From Beta vulgaris subsp. vulgaris (lineage: Eukaryota > Streptophyta > Magnoliopsida > Caryophyllales > Amaranthaceae), in the NCBI RefSeq assembly GCF_026745355.1, contig NC_079205.1, positions 39,128,056 through 39,192,055 of the forward strand: a stretch of 64,000 nucleotides of DNA. The letters are read 5' to 3'. The notes beneath the pieces are model-generated. The model was not told where the DNA came from. It saw only the letters and a list, made by a program, of their open reading frames with translations, and searched no databases. This document shows, piece after piece, positions 1 through 11,792 of this stretch (the stretch's first letter is position 1; every line of letters starts with the position of its first letter). Position numbers and translations under genes: made by a program.

Positions 1-1541
1 GGTTATGGATAAATTTGCAAAGATGTGTGAACATGAAGGAGCGTAAACTTATTAATATGAAAACCACGACAATCATATCCTCATGCAAGAAATCCTTCCT
101 GTTGCTTTAAGAGCATCAAATGCCACAAAAGTTATTGATTTGCTTGAGGAGTTGTCGTACTTTTTTAAGAAGATTTGTTCAACCACCATTGATAAAGGAG
201 AGTTAGATACCATTCAGTCAAAGCTTGTCCTGACCCTTTGTAAGATGGAGAAAGAGTTCCTCCCAACATTTTTCACAATTATGGTCATCTACTAATTCAT
301 TTAGTGGATGAGGTTAAACTCGGTGGACCTGTTCATTACAGGTGGATGTATCCTATTGAAAGGTCATTATTTCTAATTTCATATTTTCTTTTAATTTGTT
401 AATTTTTTTATATAAAAATCCATCGTCAAATCTTCTCTTATCTCTTTCATACTCACGATCTTCATATATATTAAGGTACTTGGCCTTTTTGAAATCTCAT
501 GTTAGCAATAAAGCACAACCTGAAGGGTCTATAGCCGAAGGGTTCCTTTTATGGGAGACAATTAATTTTGCTCGAGATATTTAGAAATGTTGAGACCATG
601 TTCAACAAACCGAAAAGAAATGATGACGGGGTTCCACACTATCATATACTATCTATACAACTCAGGATGTCGCGTAATTGGAAAGAGAGAAAATGTTCGT
701 CTTGATGACAAAAGTTTAAAGCAAGCACATCGCTATGTTTTACTTCATTCAGATGAGATGAAACAAGTGTTTGAGTAAGTACCATTATTGGTTATCTAGT
801 GAAAGTATTAATTATAACTTTAACAATATATTTTTTTTCAAATTCTTAAGTGATTTCCTCCAAGTAAAGCGGCAAGAGCATCGAGTGGGCGAAATTGCGG
901 CGAATGAATATAATGAAAATCAATGGAGACTTAACGAATTCTCCGATTGGTTGCAAAACCAGGTTATATGCTTTAAAATTTCGGGTTGCCTTAATTATTT
1001 TATATATCAATCAAAGTTTAACTAAATATTTTACCTGGAATTATAGATCCATAACCTAGATGATAACACAGTAGAAGGAAAGCTGAGAAAAGCGTTGGCC
1101 GGTGGTTTAAGCAATCGCGGTAAAAGGATGAAAAGCGTTATCATTAATGGATATAAATTTGATACCGTGGATCGTGAACGATTTCGGAAGACACAAAATT
1201 CTGGAGTGATGGTTGAAGCCGATGGCCAAGAGTATTATGGAAAACTGAAAGAAATTTTCGAGCTTGATTACTATGGTTCATTTAGGGTTGTAATGTTTCG
1301 TTGTGACTGGGTTGACATTCGTAGGGGTTTTAAAACATACCCAAGTGGCAGAGTTACTGTCAACTTCTCGAAGTTGATGCACACTGGTCGAAATTTGCAT
1401 GATGATCCATTTGTTTTCTCTTCTCAAGCAAAACAAGTTTTTTATGTCGAGGATGAGATACAAAAAGGATGGTTGCACGTAATTAAGACTAAGCCCAGGG
1501 ACTTGTTTGATATACCCGAGGATGACGAGATTCTAGAATAG
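1..1541 (+). pseudogene. CACTA TNP2-type transposase, 3' part, frameshifted
   Basis: This is the C-terminal third of a TNP2-like transposase, the enzyme that cuts and moves CACTA elements. Positions 62-360 match the DUF4218 region (ILPVALR, FFKKIC, VLTLCKMEKEFLP, then GGPVHYRWMYPIER). After an intron of about 115 bp the reading resumes near 474 with KSHVSNKAQPEGSIAEGF. Positions 1123-1541 match DUF4216 (INGYKFDT, RKTQNSGVMVEA, FRCDWVDIRRG, PFVFSSQAKQVFYV). Breaks: a stop at 53-55 just upstream of the readable block; a one-base loss near 285, so that the continuation HLVDEVKLGG is in another frame; and at least one more shift between 600 and 665, where a VETMFNKPKRNDD block is followed in a different frame by NSGCRVIGKREN. 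The last exon (1095-1541) is intact. The upstream catalytic part is outside the window. Confidence 0.85.
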
Positions 1542-4050
1542 AAGGGTTTTGGGTTTTTAGAATTTTATCATTGTTCATTTGTGGATTTATGTTTTGATTT
1601 TGGATTCGAGTTATTAACTTTTATTTAATGGTACTACTTTGTCTATTCCACATTTATCTTTCTTATTATTCCTCTATTTGCATTTCCCTCTTGATTTCAC
1701 TCTATATCTACTTAAAAATTATGTAAATGAATGTGATATGTTGTGGATTATTTTGATTGGGTGAAAGCTTTGCTGAGGATATTGATTATTGATGTCGTAT
1801 TGTATCGATTTATAGTATAAGCCACTTAATTAGGCTTTGTTGTTAATTTTTTGGTTAATTGCTTCATGCTCTGTTGTTCAGATTGGAGATTATTGTTGTT
1901 TTTCCGTGTCTTAAGTTAGCATGTTAATTAAAGGAACTAAGATTGGATTAAAAAAACTTAAGTTCTTGCTATCATTATGGGAAAAGTAAACCATATTATA
2001 GGCTTATAGCATAGCTACTATGATGAGAACTCTTTAAACTGTTCTTCGGATAAGTTGGTCGATGGAAATAGAAGTTTTCATATGATACTTTATATAATGA
2101 GTTTGTTTGAGTTTTTGACGTTGGCACCTTTGATCTTTTAAAGAACCTCTTCTTTTTCCTAGTAAAGCATATGTACATCAGTATAAACAAGTAATAATGC
2201 TTTAAATAGCAGTTTGAGATTGTTGTACTGTACAACTCTCTATCTCTTATACATGGCCTCAGGTCTGAGTTTCTTAATGTAGGCCAATTGATCTGTTGGC
2301 CTTCAGTTTATTAGCTGGATTAAGGAGAGACCCTCTTCCCCTTGAGCATAGGCTTTAATTGATCTTTAAGTTACCATTATTATATGATATATTCCCATAC
2401 TGTTGACCGAATTGTTTGGCTTCTATTATCGCTTTATTTTCGTTTCCCAGTTGGTGGTAGTTCATTACTTTCAGACTTTAGAGACCATTGTGTTGATTAT
2501 GCATTATAAAGATACTTTGTGGTGTTGGATTGGATATTTACATATGTCTTGTTCTCTGGATGAATCAAATTTCCCCTAATCTAATCAGTTTCTTTTTCTT
2601 CCAACATTTCAGACACTGGTAAGGTTGATTTGGTAATGAAGTGGTTGAGCGTGTGAGTGGAGGTTTCTCGGCTGGTGGTGGAATTTCGAGTGGGTAAGAA
2701 AAGATGATGTGATAATGTTATATACAGTCTCCAAAATGATGGTTTTAAAGCTATGTATATGTTTATTCTGAGGCACTATGGTTGCATATGCATTTACAGG
2801 ATAACAAGTGGCCCTTTGTCAGGTCTAATTGGAAGGTACTATTCTGTTGCTTAGAATTTTTATTCTTTTAATTGATAAAATACATATTTCCTCACATTTA
2901 GGCTTACATGCTATAATGATCCTAGAGTACTTCCTAATACTTTTTAATCTTATTCGATACTCTAAGAAAAGAAATTACGTATGCCCTGTACATAACCGAA
3001 AAAGTGCATAATTCATATGATAGAGAAAATAATTTGCTCTACTGTTTAAACTATTTAGAATTTCCAGTCTACTTTGGGGGATCCGAAACACTTTACACAC
3101 CTTATTAGATGTAGTAATGTACCAATGTGTCTGTGTAGATGTCTACAACGTTATTTAAGTCTCTAAATATAGCATCGACACTATTCTTTTCACATTTGAA
3201 AATCACATTTCAAGTTTCATTAAGTTCACGTAAAGCCTTTGTGAAACTATTAAAGGTTCACCTAAAGCTGAAAGTGCAATTATTACTAACAAACTTGTAG
3301 TCGAATTAGTTTTCTGACATGGTGCTGGAGAAACAAAAATGGATCTGCTGTGCTAAAATCTTTGGATTCCCTGTAGCTAATAGCTAATAATTTCAAGCTT
3401 CAAATTCAATGCATCATACAGGCCGATGCTAGCCTTATCTTTTCCTATCGTCATAATCTGAAGCTATAATCACATTTCCTGACTATGATATGCTTGTCGA
3501 TAAGTCGAACAGATGGGTCAGATAGGATTCAGATCCAGTAAACTTCAAGTTCAGGTTATTTACTCTTTGGGTGAATTGTTTTAGGTTGTCAAATTCATGC
3601 GCATGACCCAGATATTTCGCATTCAGATCAACCGTGACCTGGTATTGCATCTTATTACATGCAGGAGAGTATACAGAAATAAGATGAAGACTTATATTAA
3701 TCAGCAAAGCTACTCCTGACCTAACTAAATTACAAATTACAGTATTTGGACAGTAGAATCTGTCCCATACAGATGATATAATTCTATATTCAGAATGTTC
3801 ATAATATATTAGAATATTCAATGGACATCTATTAGACCGTTTTGAGGGTTCATAACAGAAAGAATTCTCAAACTCTTTTCTTTTCTTTTCTTTTTATTCG
3901 CTAACGCCTGTGTGTTTCATCACAGTCAAAATGACTAATATTATTTAATCAATAATGTAGATGTAAATTGTAATTTTGCTTCATTTTAAATATTATAGTA
4001 GTTTTCAGAAGGGCTTGATCATTATCGTTTTTGTCTAGCAGTGATATATT
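1542..4050. other. Non-coding spacer inside the CACTA element
   Basis: AT-rich sequence between the transposase remnant and the TnpA-like gene. Only short ORFs without recognisable motifs occur, on either strand (for example 2829-3011 and 3483-3821 minus). It probably contains the 3' untranslated region of the transposase and the promoter and leader of the next gene, but I see no distinctive element in it. Confidence 0.5.
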
Positions 4051-7000
4051 ATGACTTATCGAGGGAAGAGAACGAGGGACGTACATGCAGATGACCAGCC
4101 CAGTTCATTGTCTTCACAGTCACCAGGTGCTGCTGCTGCACACAACTCTCCTTCGACCGAAAATGCATCACAATCAAACAAAAAACAAATCCTTCAATCG
4201 CAGCCATATGAGGTTCCTTCTAACGTTGAATTTGGACCATTTTGCCCACCAAGTGCCACCACAACAAATCCTTCAATCACACCAAGTGCAACAACTAGCA
4301 AACCATTAGCTATATGGAAAAACCCTCCTTGTATCACATCAAAACCGCTCAAAATCCCTCCTGCTTCTTCTACTCATACCCCACCACTCAAGCCTTCTAC
4401 TATCACATCCAAACCGCTCAAAATCCCTCCTCCTTCTTCTACTCATACCCCACCACTCAAGCCTTCTACTATCACATCCAAACCGCTCAAAATCCCTCCT
4501 CCTTCTTCTACTCATACCCCACCACTCAAGCCTTCTACTATCACATCCAAACCGCTCAAAATCCCTCCTCCTTCTTCTACTCATACCCCACCACTCAAGC
4601 CTTCTACTATCACATCCAAACCGCTCAAAATCCCTCATCCTTCTTCTAGTCATATCCCACCACTCAACCCTTCTACTAATACATCCAAACCGAATCCCTC
4701 CTCCTTCTTCTACTCATACCCCACCACTCAAGCCTTCTACTATCACATCAAAACCGCTCAAAATCCCTCATCCTTCTTCTGGTCATATCCCACCACTCAA
4801 CCCTTCTACTAATAAATCAAAACCGCTCAAAATCCCTCATCCTTCTTCTGGTCATATCCCACCACTCAACCCTTCTACCAATACATCAAAATCGCTCAAA
4901 ATCCCACATCCTTCTTCTGGTCATATTCGAGCATCTCTCAACCCATCTACTAGTACCCCGCTCAAATCCCTTCTAATTCCTTTGATCCTATCCCACCTAG
5001 TAGGTCGCCTTCTAGTCATAACTCCCCTACTATCTCACCTCTTAACCCATCAGAATCCCGTAAGCCAACAAAGCAAAAAGAGGGTGAAGAATCATTAATG
5101 AAGTCGAGAACATCAAAATCTGTACGGTCAACATCATATCCAGATTGGCCTTCAAATGTTCAATTTGATACGAAGGAAGAGGTTATGACAAAGGGTAATG
5201 TCTTTCCTTGATGGTCTACTAGGATTTTGACTTATATTGGTATCTATTATATCTATTTATGCTATTCTAATATGTTTTTATGCAACGTCATCCCATTATT
5301 TATCTCTATGCAGATGCTGAAGGTAACATCACATTGGTGAGTGGTCCTATTCCGACAATCAGTGTGTGGAGTAACAACGGCGTTAAATACTGTGTTGAAT
5401 TCAACGAGTTTTACCAACCTCTTAGGAAAGGTGGAGATATCTTGGTCAGATTCATTGGTAGCATTGCAAAGGTAGAGACCTACTGTCCAGTTGGAGAAGT
5501 GAATTGGCATAACGTCGATAAGAAGCTGAAAGCTATGTTGGTAGAGGAGGTCAAAGTAAGTATATATTTGATTCTTCTTCTTACTCATTTTCGCGCATTT
5601 ATGTGTGTTAGGTTGGGATTTGGCTGGATTTTATCATGTTTGTGTCATTGTGTGTTTGAGTATGATGGAATTCGTTGGTGTTTTTACTAATTCGTTGGTT
5701 TAGCTTATAGTAGCACCGTTGGTACCAATCACAGCATCTGCGTATAACAATGGGACCTGCACCAACTCATGTTATATTTGCACCAACTGTTAATTTTTGA
5801 ATGAAACAAATACATATAAGAGACAAGTTATATTTGCACCAACTGTTAATTTTTGAATGAAAGAATAACAGTGAGAAATTGTTGGAGGGATGAAATACGA
5901 CCAGCATGTTATATCCTCGACTACTCTCTGTGTAAAACTCACATGGGCCCTCTTTTATTTCTCTCCATCTCTCTTTTCTCCTTGGCTCCTGTGCCTTCCC
6001 CATGTTGCAAGTAAAATTAAACAGAGGGGAAGTAACTAACTGCAAAATGTTCCTCTTATCTGTGCTGCTCACAAAACCTCTTGGAAGAATGAAATGCTGA
6101 CATTTCGCATTAGATGGACGAGCAACTTGACATTCACATCTTCACTATGAGGTCATTCGCATCAATTTCAGTCTATCTTAAACTTCAGCTGCACTAATTT
6201 CCATGTCCATGTAAGAACCAATGACCAGGATGAACACTTAGAGTACCAAATTTTGAAAGCAAATGAGTTAGCTCCAGGACAACATTATTCTTACAAACTA
6301 CCTCCTCTGAACCAAGAATTACTACTAATGCTGACAAAACTTTGGGACTTTAAAGGGTACAAGCAACTGTAATCAATCATCATGCAGAACCTTTTTCTGT
6401 TTTTGGGATGATAAATCATAGAATATCTCATAAACTGAGAAATAGATCCATTTCAAAGCATAAGCTAGCTTAACAATACTATACAGATGTACGAGTTCGT
6501 CAAGGTACTATATGATTCTAGGTACCTATCTAACGCAGCAACTAGCTACAAGAATTGTTCTCTATCTTAAAGTTCTCTTTCACCCCTCCGATATGCAGAT
6601 AATAACAGAACATGTTAAAGCAGCATGATCCTCATACCACATCCAACACATACATTCAGCATGGTTGCATAAACTTAAATGATTTAAATTCTAGAACCAG
6701 ATTGCATTATGTAATAGTCTCTCTTGATTTTCACAAAGATATTTCTCTAACCAACTCCCTGAATTTCCGCACCCACTAGAGTGACAGTAACTAACCACCT
6801 GCCAGCTCACTCTACATTTCAGTATTCTTCCTCCTAGACCTCCTGGTGTAGGTGAACCTGATAGGTGGCCTGGCACGTGATGTAGCATTACCCCCTTCCC
6901 ACACAGCAAGCTTCTCATTGATTCTTCTAGCCAGAGAGCCCTGTCGGTATGGTTGAAGCTTTAAGTACACATAATCTCCAACCTGAAACTCCAATTTGCG

Positions 7001-10000
7001 ACGGTGTGTGTTCTCCTGAATCTAGACGTCCTAAAACCTATGAAAAAACAGATCCAAGCTAGGATATTCTGGTGTTTAGTTGCTCAGTTTATAAGCACAA
7101 ACTCAGCACCTAGTTTACATCCAATTGAGTACAGTATGTCTTATTGTTGCAACAGAATAAAGACCTAAAAGCAAATTAAAACATGACAAATCAAGTAGTA
7201 GCATATAAAACAAAATAGAATTATATGATTAATGCCATCTGTTCTTCTTATACTTGCTACTATACTGTTTTAATATTTAATTGTTCTGACTTATCAATCA
7301 TAAGCTCTTGCAAATCTTGAAATAACATACTTTGTGCGACTTGTATGATATATTAAGTTCGGGTATCCTGACAATGCCTTCATAATAGTTCTGTTGCTGC
7401 CTTCAGAATAACAGTATTTTTTAATTCTCTTTCTTTGGATATGCTTGTAAACGCCTAGGCTCACCCACGATACTATTTTCTTAAAGGAACGCTTTGTAAT
7501 TCCTGATGGTCCTGAATACGAGAAACAAATCCTCAAGCGTGCTAACAGAAGTTGGAGGCATTTTAAACACGAGCTCAAGTCACATTACTACAAACCAGAT
7601 GACAAGACTCTCGATGAGATGTGTAATTTGCAGCCACCATACGGAATTACTAGTAATCAATGGATAAAGTTGGTTAAGCACTGGCATTCAGAGCTAGGGA
7701 AAGTAAGTTACTTAATAATATTAATTTCTATGGAGTCATTAGTTTACAAATAGCATCATTCAAAAAAGCTGACAAGTGATGACATAATTAATTTTATCTT
7801 ATGGTAATTGGTTTGATCATTTTTGTATGCTGTATGTACCATATCATTCCAATCAAGTCTATAAATAGCCAAAACGGTATAGCTTGTTTCATACTCAGCA
7901 GAACACACAATCTTCTATTCTTCTATAGATTATGACTAACTGTATGAATGATTGAATGTACACATGCATGCATATTACATACACTGAACTAGTGAAGCTA
8001 ATGATTGACATTTGATAAATCTTTGTTCTGTATTTTTGATAAATATTTTTTTTCTTTAATATGAGTGCAGAAATTGTCAGAAGCTGGGAAAGATGCACGA
8101 GCTTCCCTAAATCAACTTCACAGATGTGGCTCCAAGAGCTTCGCAAACAAGCAAGCTGATTATGTATGATTCATGAATATTAACATAAATATATATATAT
8201 CTAGGAAAAATCTTTTTGGAATATATATATGTAACTAATCTTGTAGAAATTTTCTATGATTGTTTTTACATTTAAAAAATTATTAGGAGGATGAGCATGG
8301 AGAAAAAATGAGTTTATTAACTCTTTGGAAAAAAGCTCATATTGGAAAGGATGGAAGCTTTCTACCAGACACACTCACAGAAGAATTTATGGTATAAGTA
8401 CAGATTAAAATAAAATAATAAGCGTGCTTCCGTTTATTGTAAACTAATACTTCTTATATTTTATATCTTAATATTTGTGTAGGATGATGCATATGCCAAG
8501 TTTGAATCATTGAAGCAAGCAAACCCTTCCAAGTCTGACTTAGAACTTGAAGATGAAGCTTTTGAGCACACCATGTATGATGGAGAGATTCCCAAACGTC
8601 CCGTAGGTTATGGACTTGGAGTTCGAAAGGGGGACATTTACGGGGTGCATGGTGTCCTGAAGAAGCAAGGGTGTGGAAGAGTTCGAAAGACGGCCGTGTT
8701 CATGGAGAATGATAAAGAAGAATTGTCCACTCTGAAGAAGGAAAATAGATTGTTGAACACCCAAGTCCAAGAGAACAAAGAAGAAGTGTCTGTTCTCAAG
8801 AAGGAAAATAGCTTGTTGAAAGCCAAAGTTCAAGAGAACAACTCTCTGCTCAAAACTCTTGTTGGACAATTTTCTCAACTAGTAGGTAAAGTTCGTAAAG
8901 GAGAGGCTTCAATGCACCTTTTAGATTGTGCACAAGCAGTCTTGGAAGTGACAAACCAAAAGGTACCTTCCTACTTTCAAACTTTATCTAAATTCCCCTT
9001 CCTTATGAATGAGCTAATGTACCAAGCAAGAAAGTTTCTGCCCAGAGTACAGCCCTAGTACTATAACCTTTATCTTTTTTATCAGATACATTATTTTCTT
9101 CTTTGACATCAACATTGATAAGTTGCTTGAGTTTTACATGATCATTCTTCTGATCTGAACCTTTCGAGGCGGTTGCACGCAGCATTTACTTTACTCTTGT
9201 TTATACTGAAGAGGATGAGAATTATTGGCTGCAAATCTGTGAACACGCACCCATCTATCTGTTTTAATTTTATCTTTAGTTTGTAGTATTACATGACAGT
9301 ATATTGAAACAAATATGTGGCTATCTAAGTGAGTTTTTTATTTTTCTGTTTTTGAAATGGATTTGAGTTAATTCCGTTTGCAGTCTCTCATTTCTCCTGC
9401 CACCAATTGGGATAATACACAAACTGGGAGTCAACAGCTTGGTTTTTTTTAGGGTGTCTAATGTTTATAATGATGGCCAGGATGCTGACAGCTTAATGAA
9501 GTTTAGGACATGTGAATGGCCTTACTGATATGCTGGATGTCACTTGATCTAAACATGTTACTGTTTTTCCTAAGGGATGAAACAGTAGTTTGATGTTATT
9601 CTAGGAGGGTAATGTTTATGAAGTTGGAGAATTTTGATATGGAAATTGATTTTGCTAGCGCCTGTAGATGGAGACAGCTTATCTCATGAGACTTGAGTTC
9701 TTTTGTTGTCTTTGTTTCTTCTTTATTCTTCTCTAGAGCTATGCACTCTTATGTGATTCTTCTTTATTTAGTAATTAGAAAGTTTAAGACATGGAATGAG
9801 TAGAAATTCATATATAGTGATGCCTGAACATTAAATGAAACGAGAGTGGAGTGGTAAGAAACACGAATGATGGTGCTGGACTTTCCATGTGATGCTTTTA
9901 AGGTCATCTCATGGCGCTCTGCACACTTTGCCATAATCATCTCTCTACCTGGTCACTTTTCACAACCTTCATCTTTTTTATCAGCCAGATACATTATTTT

Positions 10001-10122
10001 CTTCTTTAATTTGACATCAATCATTACTATCGTACTGATTATATTGTCTTTTTTTTCTCCTTTTGAAGGTACTCGAAAATAATGAAGGTGCAAAAGATCA
10101 AGAACGGATGGCTTCAAAGTAG
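4051..10122 (+). CDS. TnpA-like CACTA protein (Ptta/En/Spm transposase domain), seven exons
   Basis: Proposed exons: 4051-5194, 5314-5555, 7487-7702, 8071-8163, 8287-8391, 8483-8962 and 10069-10122. All have GT/AG borders and phases that fit. The product matches the second CACTA protein family (Transposase_24), thought to bind the subterminal repeats and help excision. Exon 1 encodes a Ser/Pro-rich N-terminus with 23-residue repeats ending in a conserved PDWPSNVQFDTKEE block. Exons 2 to 6 carry the domain core (ITLVSGPIPT, ETYCPVGEVNW, ERFVIPDGPEYEKQIL, RSWRHFKHELKSHYY, QWIKLVKHWHSE, SLLTLWKKAHIGKDGSFL). Exon 6 has a coiled coil with LKKENRLLN and LKKENSLLK heptads. The last exon adds VLENNEGAKDQERMASK. 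If the exon 6 donor is not used, the frame instead runs to 9058. Exon 1 has a 5-bp loss near 4692 and a compensating shift near 4950-4965, with stops between them, so the gene may be inactive or may have an unrecognised splice there. Confidence 0.7.
4342..4935 (+). repeat. 69-bp tandem array in exon 1 of the TnpA-like gene
   Basis: The first AAACCGCTCAAAATCCCTCC units begin at 4342, 4411, 4480, 4549 and 4618, an exact 69-bp period (23 codons). Each unit encodes KPLKIPPPSSTHTPPLKPST plus a short linker. Later units (to about 4935) drift to the variant KIPHPSSGHIPPLNPST. One unit near 4687 has lost 5 bp. About nine units are present in all. Expansion of this kind usually arises by slippage or unequal exchange. 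Confidence 0.9.
5771..5864 (+). repeat. 56-bp tandem duplication in intron 2 of the TnpA-like gene
   Basis: The string GTTATATTTGCACCAACTGT begins at 5771 and again at 5827, and the repeats continue with TTAATTTTTGAATGAAA in both copies. The rest of this large intron (5556-7486) is otherwise AT-rich non-coding sequence apart from a gypsy fragment near 6810-7020. Confidence 0.8.
6812..7020 (-). pseudogene. Ty3/gypsy integrase C-terminal fragment
   Basis: Read on the minus strand, this short piece contains LEFQVGDYVYLKLQPYRQGS followed by LARRINEKLAVW. That is the SH3-like region just after the integrase core in plant gypsy polyproteins. There is no flanking integrase core, chromodomain or LTR, and the frame breaks soon after. 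It is an isolated fragment in the second intron of the CACTA TnpA-like gene. Confidence 0.8.
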
Positions 10123-10319
10123 CTACTATTGTATCGTCATCTATTTTACTAGCGCGCTAGATCTTATTAGTTAGCTTATTTTCAAGGTTACTTCACTTTG
10201 GATATTTTTATTAATTAGCTAGACTTAACTACGACATACAATTTGCAATTATGTTTGTAGGGATTTTAGTTATCTTAGTATATTTACATTTATAATATAT
10301 TGATCAAAGTATTTTTTTT

Positions 10320-10465
10320 TTTTACCTTAATATATATATATATATCTTCAAGTTTATAATGTTTGTTATAATTTATTCTAGAGTAAATATACGTACATAT
10401 ATATGTGTGTGATAATATATATATATCTATATATATATATTTATATTATATATATATATATATAA
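10320..10465. repeat. AT-rich microsatellite tract
   Basis: Several runs of (TA)n interrupted by short linkers, just inside the 3' end of the CACTA element and after the last TnpA-like exon. No other content seen. Confidence 0.8.
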
Positions 10466-10567
10466 TTCGGAAAAATAGCAAAAGGGACTACAAAAACGAA
10501 AATACATTTTATAGTCATCATGAAATTTTGCCAAATAATTAAATATTAAAATTTAAATCCAACTTCT

Positions 10568-10825
10568 CTTTTAACGACGCCAAAAAGCGTCCAGATTTAG
10601 AGGCAGCAAGGTGCTGCGAGTCAACGGGAACGGTGACGCTTTTACGCGACGAGACAATTGGGGACTATGTTAGGCGTCGAGAATGGCGACGCTTTTACGT
10701 GTTGTAAAATACCTACTCAATTGACGCAACGCTTTTAGAAAGCGTCGCAAGCAAATTTAGCGACGCTTTTTGGCGTCGCCAAATGGGTTAAAAAGCGTCG
10801 CGATAACACTCCTTTTGTAGTAGTG
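10568..10825. repeat. CACTA subterminal repeats and right terminal inverted repeat
   Basis: At least six copies of ACGCTTTT, often fused to GCGACGC or GCGTCG, occur in both orientations. Some pair as short palindromes (for example GCGACGCTTTTTGGCGTCGC near 10760). The tract ends with TTTTGTAGTAGTG at 10813-10825. In En/Spm-type elements repeats of this kind are the binding sites of TnpA. Confidence 0.85.
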
Positions 10826-10828
10826 TAT

Positions 10829-10935
10829 ATATGTATATATGTATATATATATATGTATATATGTATATATATATGTATATATGTATATATATATGTATAT
10901 ATGTATATATATATGTATATATATGTATATATACA
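10829..10935. repeat. TATATG microsatellite next to the CACTA end
   Basis: About 107 bp of (TATATG)n and (TA)n directly after the CACTA terminus. It makes a spurious ORF rich in Tyr, Ile and Met (10831 onwards). The stretch 10936-11246 that follows has no recognisable feature. Confidence 0.85.
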
Positions 10936-11246
10936 TTGGATTCGCTAAATATTTTTGTTGGATTATTGAATTGTATTTATGATGTTGGTTGTTGGGTTGA
11001 ATATTGGATGAATGATGGATGTAGGAGATGGTGGTTGTTTGATGGAATTTTGAATTTGCTTGGATGGTGGATCTCGGAGATGTTATTGGTTGTTGTACAG
11101 GTTAATTCCCAATTATGGGTTTATCCAATTTACAAACGGAGCTCTGCCGAAATTTATGTGGAAAATTTTAATAGCATATTGTTGCATAGCTTCCTCGAGG
11201 TTGCATATATAGCTTCCCAATCATTATTAAATACAATAAAAAATTA

Positions 11247-11585
11247 AAAAAAAGAAGGCATATTGCTGCAGTTTCTGACCCAAAACCGCAGCAATATGCC
11301 TTTTAATATTTTTAATAAGGAATATTGATGCGGTTTTGGGCAAGAAACCGCAGCAATATTCCTAAGTAAATAATAGAAAAAAGGAATATTGCTGCGGTTT
11401 CTGTGCCAAAACCGCAGCAATATTCTCTGTTAACTAGATAATACATAATAATATTGCTGCGGTTTTGAGGCCAAACCGCATCAATATAATTATTACCTAT
11501 TGCCGCCCCCTTAATTGTTGCGCGCCCAAAACCGCAGCAATAGGCCACTTTTTGACCGCAACAATAGGCATTTATTCTACTAGAG
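11247..11585. mobile_element. CACTA-like non-autonomous element (TATTGCTGCGGTTTT family), partial
   Basis: Five or so inverted pairs of ATATTGCTGCGG/CCGCAGCAATAT with short loops fill the interval. The right end, CAACAATAGGCATTTATTCT then ACTAG, is nearly identical to the right end of the complete element at 35338-36892, but the terminal TG is replaced by AG. No intact left end is seen, so this is a truncated or mutated family member. Confidence 0.7.
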
Positions 11586-11792
11586 GTGGATGAGCAATAA
11601 AAAAAAACTTTAATATTGGCCTGGTGTTGTCAGGGAAGAAAGCTTGGAGCAAGAACTTATGGAGGGAAGATGAAGAGGTCTATAGAAGGTCTGAGATTGC
11701 ACACTGAAAAAACAAAAAACAAAAATCTTTTTTTTTTTCTTTTTTTTCCAATGAAGAACTTTAGCATTATAATAGGAAACCATTATAAATAT

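Larger units (their letters stand above)
1..10825 (+). mobile_element. CACTA (En/Spm) DNA transposon, 5' end outside the window
   Basis: The interval contains the two proteins typical of plant CACTA elements in the usual order: a TNP2-type transposase remnant and then a TnpA-like gene with a Ptta/En/Spm domain. It ends with a clear CACTA terminus at 10811-10825, which reads CACTACTACAAAAGG on the minus strand. The 240 bp before that terminus are packed with copies of an ACGCTTTT/GCGACGC motif in both orientations, like the subterminal repeats that CACTA TnpA proteins bind. The 3 bases after the terminus are TAT. The matching left terminus is not in the window, so length and target duplication cannot be confirmed. 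At least one foreign fragment (a gypsy piece near 6810-7020) lies in an intron. Confidence 0.85.

Noticed and set aside
4314..4653. Other-frame and antisense ORFs in the 69-bp array
   Set aside because: A 69-bp period keeps all frames open once they lack stops; these are shadows of the main frame.
10831..11247. 138-codon ORF starting [14 protein letters not shown]
   Set aside because: The first third is translated microsatellite, and the rest has no motif or gene context.
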